A stretch of 36,286 nt of DNA from Polaromonas sp. UBA5171 (GTDB taxonomy: Bacteria; Pseudomonadota; Gammaproteobacteria; Burkholderiales; Burkholderiaceae_C): the NCBI GenBank assembly GCA_002413395.1, contig DHWX01000036.1, forward strand, positions 1 to 36,286, read 5' to 3'. Made by a program: the position numbers and the translations under genes. This document shows positions 1-7,155 of this stretch, piece by piece. Positions within the stretch are counted from its first letter, which is position 1, and every line of letters starts with the position of its first letter. The notes below the pieces were generated by a model, which worked only from the letters and a program-made list of their open reading frames with translations, had not been told where the DNA came from and searched no databases.

Positions 1-304
1 CGCCTGCAAACCTGAAGAACAGAAGCCGTTCACCGTCCCGCCCCGGCACGCCGACCGGCAGCCCCGCCAACAACAAGCCGATGCGCGCCACGTTCATGCC
101 CTGCTCCGCCTCCGGCATCGCACAGCCTGCGATCACATCGCTAATGCTCGAAGGATCGAGCGAGGGCGTCAGCATCAGCACGCTTCTCAGCACATGCGCG
201 AGCAGATCGTCCGGGCGCGTGTTGCGATACATCCCGCGCGGCGCGCGGCCCACCGGCGTGCGCGTGGCGGCAACGATATAGGCTTCCTGGATTTGTTTGC
301 TCAT
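1..304 (-). CDS. fadA: Thiolase (acetyl-CoA acyltransferase), N-terminal part, cut by window edge and frameshifted
   Basis: This is the N-terminal third of a thiolase, the enzyme that cleaves 3-ketoacyl-CoA with CoA in the last step of beta-oxidation. The ATG at 304-302 has AAGGA about 9 bases upstream. The protein begins MSKQIQEAYIVAATRTPVGR, a typical thiolase start, and continues with GCAMPEAEQGMNVARIGLLL. Around positions 37-50 the frame breaks. The initial frame gives RDGERLLFF, while the next frame gives GTVNGFCSSGLQA, which holds the catalytic Cys of the NRFCSSG motif (with Gly where Arg is usual). One base has therefore been gained or lost just before the active site, or the sequence is wrong there. 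It lies 90 bases downstream of the fused FadB-type gene and is surely in the same operon. The symbol is by role in the operon; a different thiolase name (fadI, pcaF-like) is possible. Confidence 0.85.
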   Translation of the reverse strand, partial: MSKQIQEAYIVAATRTPVGRAPRGMYRNTRPDDLLAHVLRSVLMLTPSLDPSSISDVIAGCAMPEAEQGMNVARIGLLLAGLPVGVPGRDGERLLFFRFAG

Positions 305-394
305 GGTGTTGTTCCTTCAATGTGTTGGGTACTGCTCTCGCAGGGTGCTTGCCCTCATTCCGGCCTTCCCCAGCGGGAAAAGGAGGACTGCAGA

Positions 395-2809
395 TCAGTT
401 GCGCACAGGCTTGCCGGTGCTCATCATGCCCATGATGCGTTCCTGTGTCTTGGGGTGTTCAAGCAGCGAGCAGAAGGCCTTGCGCTCAAGCGTCATCAGA
501 TACTCTTCAGTGACCAGCGTGCCGGCATCGACGTCACCACCGCAGACCACGCCCGCGATCAGGCTGGCAATGTGATAGTCGTGCGCGCTGATGAAGCCGC
601 CGTCGCGCAGGTTGACCAGCTGCCCCTTGATAGTGGCCACGCCGCTGCGTCCCGCCACCGGGAAGAGCCGCTTGTGCGGCGCGCGATAGCCGGAATTGAA
701 CATTGAGCGGGCTTCATTGAGCGCCACGAACAGCAGCTCGTCCTTGTTCGGCACGATCACGTCGCAGTCGAGCAGGTAGCCGATCTTGCGGCTGTCGATC
801 GCACCGGTCCCGACCGTGGCCATGGCGGCTGCGGTGAAGCCTTCCGTGAGGAACGGCAACAAATCCTTGCCCGTTGATGCGGCAGCGTTTTCAGCGGCGC
901 GGCGCGCGATGTAGGCCAGGCCGCCACCGCCGGGCACCAAGCCGACGCCGACTTCAACCAGACCGATATAGCTCTCCATGGCCGCCACGCGCCTGGCTGA
1001 ATACACCGCCATTTCGCAGCCGCCGCCCAGCGCCAGCCCACGAATGGCCGATACCACCGGTACGGCGGCATAACGCAGCTTGAGCATCACGTTCTGCAAC
1101 TCGGCCTCGGCGCCTTCAATCGCCTTGGCTCCTCCCATCATGAAGGCGGGCAACATGGCTTGCAGGTCGGCACCGGCCGAGAACATTTCGTCGTTGGACC
1201 AGATCACCATGCCCTTGTAGCTTTTCTCGGCCAGGTCCACGCCCAGGGCCAGGCCCTCCGTCACATCGGGGTTGATGGCGTGCATTTTGGTCTTGATGCT
1301 GGCGATCAGCACATCATTTTGGTCGCCGTCAAGCGTCCACAGACGAATCGAATCATCCTCGTGCAGGGTTGTTCCCGCCGTTTCAAAGGCTGGCGCTTGG
1401 GCGCCCAGCACGTTTTCAGGAAAAAGCTGGCGCGCATAGACCGGCAGGCTGCGACGGGGAATGAATTTTTTTGCCGAGGCGCTCCATGAGCCCTCCGCAG
1501 TATGCACGCCGCCAGCCTCCACCACCGGGCCTTTGAACACCCAGTCCGGCAGCGGGGCTTTGGCCAGGGCCTTGCCCGCGTCAATGTCTTCCTGGATCCA
1601 GGTCGCCACCTGCAGCCAGCCGGCCTGTTGCCACAGCTCGAATGGACCCTGTTTGCTGCCAAAACCCCAGCGCATCGCAAAGTCAATGTCGCGAGCGGTT
1701 TCGGCAATGCTTTCCAGGTGTACGGCGGCATAGTGAAACTGGTCGCGCAAGATCGCCCACAGGAAACGCGGCTCCGCGCCTTCAGCTTCACGCAAGAGCT
1801 TGAGACGTTCGCCCGCTGGTTTTTTCAGCATGCGGCCGACCACGTCGTCGGCCTTGGCGCCGCCTGTGACGTACTCCATGCTTTCAGGGTCCAGCCGCAA
1901 AATATCACGCCCCACTTTTTTATAGAAGCCGGCACCTGTCTTCTGGCCCAGGCTCTTGGCTTCGAGCAGCCTGGCAAGCACCGGCGGCGTGCCATACATG
2001 TCCGAAAACGGATCGGGTATTTTGTCGGGGCCGAGATTGTCCTGCAGCGTCTTGATGACGTGCGCCATCGTATCGAGCCCCACCACGTCAGCGGTACGGA
2101 ACGTGCCCGAACTGGCGCGGCCCAGCTTCTTGCCGGTCAGGTCATCGACCACGTCATATGTCAGGCCAAACGCTTCGGCCTCCCTGATGGTGGCCAGCAT
2201 GCCGGCAATGCCGACGCGGTTGGCGATAAAGTTGGGCGTATCGTGGGCGCGGATCACGCCCTTGCCCAGGCCACTGGTCACAAAGGCTTCGAGGTCGTCG
2301 AGTACTTGGGGCTCAGTGGTCGGCGTGTTGATCAGTTCCACCAGCATCATGTAGCGCGGCGGGTTAAAAAAATGGATGCCGCAAAAGCGCGGCTTGATGG
2401 TGGCAGGAAGTGCTGCGCTCAGTTGGGTGATTGACAGACCCGAGGTGTTGCTGGCAACGATGGCACCTTCCGCAATGAACGGGGCAATCTTGTGGTACAG
2501 ATCGGTCTTCCAGTCCATGCGCTCGGCAATCGCCTCGATGATCAGGTCGCACTCCAGGAGCCGTGCCATGTCCTCTTCGTAGTTGGCCTGCTGGATCAGA
2601 CTGGCATCTTCGGCCACGCCCAGTGGCGCAGGCTTGAGCTTCTTGAGACCCTCGATCGCCCGGGTAACGATGCCATTTTTTGGACCTTCTTTGGCGGGCA
2701 GATCAAACAGCAGCACCGGCACCTTGCAATTGACCAGGTGGGCGGCGATTTGCGCCCCCATCACGCCAGCGCCAAGCACGGCGACTTTCTTGACTTGAAA
2801 ACGGGACAT
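395..2809 (-). CDS. Fused 3-hydroxyacyl-CoA dehydrogenase / enoyl-CoA hydratase (FadB/FadN type)
   Basis: This 804-residue bifunctional enzyme covers the hydration and NAD-dependent oxidation steps of fatty acid beta-oxidation. The dehydrogenase half comes first: the Rossmann motif GAGVMGAQIAAHL is at residues 13-25, followed by the NTSGLS and HFFNPP motifs that carry the substrate-binding and catalytic residues, and then the C-terminal dehydrogenase domain to about residue 400. The crotonase-fold hydratase half follows, with the oxyanion-loop sequence FSAGADLQAM, ALGGGCEMA and LVEVGVGLVPGGGG, which supply both catalytic glutamates. This domain order is that of FadN-like proteins and is reversed from E. 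coli FadB. The start at 2809 was chosen because AAGGAAG precedes it and the Rossmann strand begins immediately after; the frame is open 37 codons further upstream. It sits between the DUF2147 gene and the thiolase gene in one operon. Confidence 0.93.
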   Translation of the reverse strand: MSRFQVKKVAVLGAGVMGAQIAAHLVNCKVPVLLFDLPAKEGPKNGIVTRAIEGLKKLKPAPLGVAEDASLIQQANYEEDMARLLECDLIIEAIAERMDWKTDLYHKIAPFIAEGAIVASNTSGLSITQLSAALPATIKPRFCGIHFFNPPRYMMLVELINTPTTEPQVLDDLEAFVTSGLGKGVIRAHDTPNFIANRVGIAGMLATIREAEAFGLTYDVVDDLTGKKLGRASSGTFRTADVVGLDTMAHVIKTLQDNLGPDKIPDPFSDMYGTPPVLARLLEAKSLGQKTGAGFYKKVGRDILRLDPESMEYVTGGAKADDVVGRMLKKPAGERLKLLREAEGAEPRFLWAILRDQFHYAAVHLESIAETARDIDFAMRWGFGSKQGPFELWQQAGWLQVATWIQEDIDAGKALAKAPLPDWVFKGPVVEAGGVHTAEGSWSASAKKFIPRRSLPVYARQLFPENVLGAQAPAFETAGTTLHEDDSIRLWTLDGDQNDVLIASIKTKMHAINPDVTEGLALGVDLAEKSYKGMVIWSNDEMFSAGADLQAMLPAFMMGGAKAIEGAEAELQNVMLKLRYAAVPVVSAIRGLALGGGCEMAVYSARRVAAMESYIGLVEVGVGLVPGGGGLAYIARRAAENAAASTGKDLLPFLTEGFTAAAMATVGTGAIDSRKIGYLLDCDVIVPNKDELLFVALNEARSMFNSGYRAPHKRLFPVAGRSGVATIKGQLVNLRDGGFISAHDYHIASLIAGVVCGGDVDAGTLVTEEYLMTLERKAFCSLLEHPKTQERIMGMMSTGKPVRN

Positions 2810-2843
2810 GTTTTTTCTTCCTTCGATGAGCTGGTAGCCTGAA

Positions 2844-3278
2844 TTACTGAATGCGAACCCAGGTCTGGGTCCGTCCGAAAGGACCGAACGAGCCTCGGAC
2901 CTGAAGTTTTTTTCCACCATCGATGGGCGTCATTCGCAAGGTATAGTTGCGGCCGTTTTCCGGGTCCAGAATCTTGCCGCCCTCCCACACCTCGGCGTCT
3001 TGTGCTTTTTTTGCGCCACGGATGATTTCGAGCCCAAGAAGCGGTTTGTCCTTGCGGTCATCGCTGCACTCGGTGCACAAATCATCGGGTTTGGCAGCCT
3101 TGAGCAGGCGCTTTGCTATTGTTCCGCTCAGCACGCCCGCCGCTTCGATGATGCGAATCTCGGCCTTGGCCTCGCCCGTCTTGTCGTCGGAGTTGCGCCA
3201 CAAGCCCACTGGCGTACTCTGGGCCAGAACAGGCAATGCAATTACTCCCAAAATAATAGTGGCCAGTGCATGTTTCAT
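2844..3278 (-). CDS. DUF2147 family exported protein
   Basis: A 144-residue protein with a clear N-terminal signal peptide (MKHALATIILGVIALPVLAQ, cleavage predicted after the ALPVLA stretch), so the mature form should be periplasmic. The mature part opens with TPVGLWRNSDDKTGEAKAEI and later has DPENGRNYTLRMT and a GSFGPFGRTQTWVR ending. These are the hallmarks of DUF2147, a small beta-rich family of unknown function. A Cys pair (CTEC) lies in the middle. The gene is 33 bases before the fused beta-oxidation gene and 32 bases after the acyl-CoA dehydrogenase gene, so it is cotranscribed with fatty acid degradation enzymes. Its position suggests a link to uptake or envelope handling of acyl substrates, but that is inference only. 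The start was set at the Met that begins the signal peptide rather than 11 codons upstream. Confidence 0.85.
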   Translation of the reverse strand: MKHALATIILGVIALPVLAQSTPVGLWRNSDDKTGEAKAEIRIIEAAGVLSGTIAKRLLKAAKPDDLCTECSDDRKDKPLLGLEIIRGAKKAQDAEVWEGGKILDPENGRNYTLRMTPIDGGKKLQVRGSFGPFGRTQTWVRIQ

Positions 3279-3310
3279 AAAGGGTTCCAGTGAAAAAAAA
3301 TCTTTACGCA

Positions 3311-5107
3311 TCAGGCCAGCGCCGCGTCTGTGTCCATCAACGAACGGCTGCCGCTGCGCGCCGTGCGCATGAGGCTGGCAGTTTCCGGGAACAGCTTGGC
3401 AAAATAAAAGCGGGCGGTCTGCAGCTTGGCAAGATAAAACGGATCGGTGTTGCCCGCGGCGATCTCGCGCAGTGCCACTTGCGCCATGCGGGCCCAGAAG
3501 TAGCCAAACACCAGATGACCCGCCACCCGCAGGTAGTCCACCGCGGCAGCGCCGACCTCATCGGGATTTTGCAGTCCCTTGAAGCCCAGCTCAGTGGTGA
3601 ATTTGGTCATCTGATCGGCCAGCACGGCCAGCGGATTGATGAACTCGGCCATTTTCTCGTTGACGCCTTCCTCGGCTATCAGCGCACCAATGAGTTTGCC
3701 GAATTTTTTCAGCGTGGCACCGTTGTTGCCCAGAACCTTGCGGCCCAGCAGATCGAGCGACTGGACCGTGTTGGTGCCTTCATAAATCATGTTGATGCGG
3801 TTGTCGCGCACCAACTGCTCCATGCCCCATTCCTTGATGTAACCATGACCGCCGAAGACCTGCATGCAGGCGTTGGTGGCAATATGACCGTTATCGGTGA
3901 TGAAGGCCTTGACGATGGGCGTGAGCAGCGCGACGATTTCAGCCGAGTCCTGGCGCACCTTTTCATCCGGGTGGTAAAGCTCCTTGTCCAGCAGCAGCGT
4001 GCAATAAATTGCCAGCGCGCGGCCGCCTTCGGCGTAAGCCTTGGCGGTCAGCAGCATCTTGCGCACGTCGGGGTGCACGATGATCGGATCGGCGGGCTTG
4101 TCCTTGGCTTTCACGCCTGTCAGCGAACGCATTTGAATGCGGTCCTTGGCATAGGCCAGCGCGTTCTGGTATGCCACTTCGGTCAGGCCCAGCGATTGGT
4201 TGCCGACGCCCAGGCGCGCGGCGTTCATCATCACGAACATCGCAGCCAGGCCCTTGTTGGGCGCACCCACCATTGTGCCGACGGCGCCCTCGAGCACGAT
4301 CTGGCAGGTGGCGTTGCCATGGATACCCATCTTGTGCTCCAGGCCACCGCAATAAATACCGTTGCGCGCGCCCAACGAGCCGTCGGCGTTGAGGTTGAAT
4401 TTGGGCACCGCAAACAGGCTGATGCCTTTGCTGCCTTGCGGTGCATCGGGCAGGCGCGCCAGCACCAAATGCACGATGTTGCTTGTCATGTCATGTTCAC
4501 CAGCGCTGATGAAAATCTTGTTGCCGGTGAGCCTGTAGGTGCCGTCGGCCTGCGGCTCGGCCTTGGTGCGCAGCAACCCAAGGTCGGTGCCGCAGTGAGC
4601 TTCGGTCAGGCACATGGTGCCGGTCCATTCGCCGCTGGTGAGCTTGGGCAGGTAGAGTTTTTTCTGCGCTTCGGTGCCATGCGCGTGCAGCGCTTCATAG
4701 GCGCCATGCGACAGGCCCGGGTACATGGTCCAGGCCTGATTGGCCGAGTTCATCATCTCGTAAAAGCACTGATTCACGACGAACGGCAAGCCCTGGCCAC
4801 CATATTCGGGGTCGCAACTCAGTGCTGGCCAGCCACCCTGCACATACTGCGCATAAGCCTCCTTGAACCCTTTGGGCGGGGTGACTTCGTGGCTGGTCTT
4901 GTCAAGTGAGCAGCCCTCTTCGTCACCACTGATATTGAGCGGGAAGGTCACTTCAACCGCAAATTTTCCGCCTTCCTCGAGCACGGCGTTGATGGTGTCG
5001 GCGTCGATGTCGGCATGCCGGGGCAAGACCTTGAGCTCGTCGGTGACCTTGAATACTTCATGCATGACGAATTGCATGTCGCGCAGGGGCGGGGTGTAGG
5101 TGGGCAT
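3311..5107 (-). CDS. Acyl-CoA dehydrogenase, long (DmdC/FadE-like) type
   Basis: A 598-residue FAD-dependent acyl-CoA dehydrogenase catalysing the first, alpha-beta desaturation step of acyl-CoA degradation. It belongs to the longer class of about 600 residues, with an N-terminal extension (residues 1-75), the usual FAD/acyl domains (MCLTEAHCGTDLG near 165-177, KIFISAGEHD near 197-206), the C-terminal helical domain with MIYEGTN at 440-446 (catalytic Glu443), and an extra C-terminal domain. The family includes 3-methylmercaptopropionyl-CoA dehydrogenases, but in this operon a straight-chain or related acyl-CoA is more likely. The substrate cannot be read from sequence. The start at 5107 has AAAGGA upstream and matches the family N-terminus. 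Only 16 bases separate it from the tetR stop codon, so the regulator and enzyme share a transcript. Confidence 0.92.
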   Translation of the reverse strand: MPTYTPPLRDMQFVMHEVFKVTDELKVLPRHADIDADTINAVLEEGGKFAVEVTFPLNISGDEEGCSLDKTSHEVTPPKGFKEAYAQYVQGGWPALSCDPEYGGQGLPFVVNQCFYEMMNSANQAWTMYPGLSHGAYEALHAHGTEAQKKLYLPKLTSGEWTGTMCLTEAHCGTDLGLLRTKAEPQADGTYRLTGNKIFISAGEHDMTSNIVHLVLARLPDAPQGSKGISLFAVPKFNLNADGSLGARNGIYCGGLEHKMGIHGNATCQIVLEGAVGTMVGAPNKGLAAMFVMMNAARLGVGNQSLGLTEVAYQNALAYAKDRIQMRSLTGVKAKDKPADPIIVHPDVRKMLLTAKAYAEGGRALAIYCTLLLDKELYHPDEKVRQDSAEIVALLTPIVKAFITDNGHIATNACMQVFGGHGYIKEWGMEQLVRDNRINMIYEGTNTVQSLDLLGRKVLGNNGATLKKFGKLIGALIAEEGVNEKMAEFINPLAVLADQMTKFTTELGFKGLQNPDEVGAAAVDYLRVAGHLVFGYFWARMAQVALREIAAGNTDPFYLAKLQTARFYFAKLFPETASLMRTARSGSRSLMDTDAALA

Positions 5108-5123
5108 GGTGGGTCCTTTAGTT

Positions 5124-5852
5124 TTAATCGGATTTTCGAGAAGATGCCTTCGCCGAAACTTTCTTCGGCAAAGCGTTCGCGGGGGGATTGCCATAACGCG
5201 CCAGGATGTGGGCAAACCCGGTGTTGGCCCGGTCCAGGGAACCGGGGGTTTTCAAAAAACGGGCTTCATAATGCGACGCCAGAATGAGGCCGTGAATCTC
5301 AAAGGCCATCTGCTCCTCGTCAGCGTCGGCGCGCAAATCGCCAACCTCCTTGGCCTGCACCACGGCGCGGTGCATCGCGGCCAGCCAGGTCTGCACCGAA
5401 CCCGCCAAGGCATCACGCACCGGGCCGGGCCGGTCGTCAAATTCGACGGCACCGCTGATGTAGATGCAGCCCGAATCAATTTCGACGGAGGTGCGGCGCA
5501 TCCAGTTGTGAAACAGGGCGCGCAACCGTGGCAAGCCCCGGGCTTGCTGCAGCGCCGGGAAGAACACCTCTCCCTCAAAGCGGGCGTGGTATTCACGAAT
5601 CACCGATATCTGCAGCTCTTCGCGCGATCCAAAATGGGCAAACACGCCGGACTTGCTCATGTGCATGACTTCGGCCAGCGCGCCGATACTCAGGCCTTCC
5701 AGCCCAATCTGCGTGGCCAGGCCCAAAGCCGCATCGACAATGGACGCCTTGGTTTGTTGGCCTTTATGCTGACTTTTATGCCGGTCTTTGGGCGCTGCCG
5801 CTCCGACGGCCCCAATACGGGTGGTTTTGACGGAGAATGCAGTGATGGACAT
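5124..5852 (-). CDS. TetR/AcrR family transcriptional regulator of the beta-oxidation operon
   Basis: A 242-residue TetR-type repressor. The DNA-binding domain lies at about residues 33-80, with the helix-turn-helix in LSIGALAEVMHMSKSGVFAH; the rest is a ligand-binding helical domain (FHNWMRRTSVEIDSGCIY). The N-terminal 30 residues are poorly conserved and basic. The start was set at the ATG at 5852; the frame is open for a further 19 codons but those codons run through the operator-like palindrome at 5872-5885. The gene is the first of the cluster tetR-acyl-CoA dehydrogenase-DUF2147-fused FadB-thiolase, so it probably represses its own operon and responds to an acyl-CoA, as FadR/PsrA-like TetR proteins do. 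That ligand assignment is inference from context. Confidence 0.88.
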   Translation of the reverse strand: MSITAFSVKTTRIGAVGAAAPKDRHKSQHKGQQTKASIVDAALGLATQIGLEGLSIGALAEVMHMSKSGVFAHFGSREELQISVIREYHARFEGEVFFPALQQARGLPRLRALFHNWMRRTSVEIDSGCIYISGAVEFDDRPGPVRDALAGSVQTWLAAMHRAVVQAKEVGDLRADADEEQMAFEIHGLILASHYEARFLKTPGSLDRANTGFAHILARYGNPPANALPKKVSAKASSRKSD

Positions 5853-5861
5853 GGTATTGGC

Positions 5862-5892
5862 GCAAAATAAAAGAACGACCGTTCTATTTTGC
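5862..5892. promoter_or_regulatory. Probable TetR operator upstream of the beta-oxidation operon
   Basis: A perfect 6-base dyad, AGAACG-AC-CGTTCT (5872-5885), lies 20 bases upstream of the tetR start codon. It is extended by an outer imperfect repeat: GCAAAAT at 5862-5868 mirrors ATTTTGC at 5886-5892, with three extra A residues on the left side. Short AT-flanked dyads of this kind just in front of the gene are typical autoregulatory sites of TetR proteins. The assignment to the adjacent TetR is inferred from position. Confidence 0.6.
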
Positions 5893-5963
5893 ATCAATTT
5901 GAAGACCACCCCCTTTCAGGGCTTGTCATGTCCCTATTTTTAGAGAATGGCGCCTAACCACAC

Positions 5964-5979
5964 TACGGGTAAACCCGTA
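5964..5979. repeat. 16-base near-perfect palindrome between tetR and the FAH remnant
   Basis: TACGGGT-AA-ACCCGTA has perfect 7-base arms and a 2-base centre. It lies about 110 bases upstream of the tetR start codon and 70 bases beyond the end of the FAH-family remnant. The form suits a dimeric regulator's binding site. It is not followed by a T-run in either direction, so a terminator is unlikely. Confidence 0.4.
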
Positions 5980-6051
5980 TTTGCCAATGCCGGTGAAAGC
6001 CGGATTGACGAACCGGTTGGGTTCAGTTCTATAGTTTGAAGGGCACGACAA

Positions 6052-6305
6052 GCTGCCGCTTTGTACGCGCTGGCATTGAGTTCCAGCCACAGATTTAGTT
6101 TTTGCGGATTGGGCGCACTTCATCGCGGGTGACCCGCCAGGGACCGATCGGGCCGAAGGTGTTGCAGCCTTTGCCCGCGCACCAATCACCACGCCAAGTT
6201 CGACTTCCCAATCGGTTTTCACGATGCCTTTGGGCAGCATCACCGGATCGTTGGGCTCCTGACTAGCGGCAGTTTGCTGGTTTTCAGCTTGCGCAGTCTG
6301 ATCAG
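6052..6305 (-). pseudogene. Remnant of a fumarylacetoacetate hydrolase (FAH) family gene
   Basis: Four blocks in the right order, but in different frames, match the FAH / 2-oxo-hepta-3-ene-dioate isomerase / ureidoglycolate lyase family. Reading down the minus strand: LRKLKTSKLPLV (about 6296-6261), PNDPVMLPKG then KTDWEVELGVVIGARAK (to about 6170), KGCNTFGPIGPWRVTRDEV (to about 6115), then PQKLNLWLELN followed by GQRVQSGS (to 6052) in two further frames. About 50 codons are missing between the first two blocks, about 30 between the second and third, single-base shifts follow, and the metal-site C-terminal half is gone. The result cannot encode an enzyme. The open frame at 5926-6243 only follows one of these blocks and is not a gene. 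The remnant begins directly after the slmA stop codon. Confidence 0.8.
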
Positions 6306-6312
6306 GGCAGGC

Positions 6313-6963
6313 TCACGCCAGAATCATGGCCAGACTGGCGTCCAGATGCTCGGAAGGCAGGCGCTTGAAACCCGATCGGGCAAAACGCTGCAGGCGGCCC
6401 ACCATGAAGGCCACGATCACCGAAGCGCGCACCTGCGCGTCAACGGTAGGGGTGGCCGCGCCAGCAGCCGCGGCGGCATCACGCAGGTATTGCTTGAGGC
6501 TGGACTCCAGCTTGTCAAAGAACTGGTTCATGCGCTGTTGCAGCCGGTCATTTTCAAACACCAGCGCATCGCCCGCCATCACGCGGGTCATGCCGGGATT
6601 CTTTTCTCCAAATTGCAGCACCATGACCACCAGCTTGCGGGTGCGCGCTGCCGGATCGCTCTCGCGCTCGGCAATCTGGTTCACCAACGTGAAAACGCTT
6701 TGCTCAATGAACTCGATCAGCCCCTCGAACATCTGCGCCTTGCTGGCGAAATGGCGGTAAAGAGCCGCTTCGCTCACATCAAGTCTGGCCGCCAGCGCCG
6801 ACGTGGTGATGCGTTCCGCGCCCGGCTGCTCCAGCATGGCCGCCAGCGCCTGCAAAATCTGGATCCGGCGCTCACCCGGCTTGGGCCGCTTGCGCGCCGC
6901 TGGCTCTGCACTAGCGGCCGCAAGTTGCGGGCTCAGTTCGGGTTCAGACACGAATTCGGACAT
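6313..6963 (-). CDS. slmA: Nucleoid occlusion factor SlmA (TetR-fold)
   Basis: A 216-residue TetR-fold protein that resembles SlmA, which binds specific chromosomal sites and blocks FtsZ ring assembly over the nucleoid. After a low-complexity, Ala/Pro-rich tail of about 30 residues comes RIQILQALAAMLEQPGAERI and the helix-turn-helix TTSALAARLDVSEAALYRHF, then KAQMFEGLIEFIEQSVFTLV, all characteristic of SlmA. The C-terminal part (AFMVGRLQRFARSGFKRLPS) also fits. The ATG at 6963 is used; a TTG five codons earlier is possible, and neither has a strong ribosome binding site. It lies 192 bases downstream of argB on the same strand. A generic TetR repressor is the alternative, but the SlmA-like helices make this less likely. 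Confidence 0.85.
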   Translation of the reverse strand: MSEFVSEPELSPQLAAASAEPAARKRPKPGERRIQILQALAAMLEQPGAERITTSALAARLDVSEAALYRHFASKAQMFEGLIEFIEQSVFTLVNQIAERESDPAARTRKLVVMVLQFGEKNPGMTRVMAGDALVFENDRLQQRMNQFFDKLESSLKQYLRDAAAAAGAATPTVDAQVRASVIVAFMVGRLQRFARSGFKRLPSEHLDASLAMILA

Positions 6964-7155
6964 AGGGGCGGTGTGCAAGGAATGAAGAATGTTTCAAAAA
7001 ACCAGGAATCGTTGCAATTGATTCTCGCACAGCCGAATAACCGTTCCGGGGCCGCTTTATGCGGGTTTTTGTCTATGGTGCCAGGCAGAAATCCATGGGC
7101 CGATGCTGCATGGCCGCGTTGCAAGGCCACGCTGCGCTCCTGTAGGCAATGCCGA

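Noticed and set aside
3290..4909. A long open frame on the plus strand opposite the acyl-CoA dehydrogenase gene
   Set aside because: It is an antisense shadow of a well-supported gene in GC-rich DNA; the protein has no recognisable domain and an odd His/Gln-rich make-up.
5926..6243. A 105-codon minus-strand frame that could be called a small hypothetical gene
   Set aside because: It only follows one block of the FAH-family remnant and then runs through unrelated sequence; better explained as a pseudogene.
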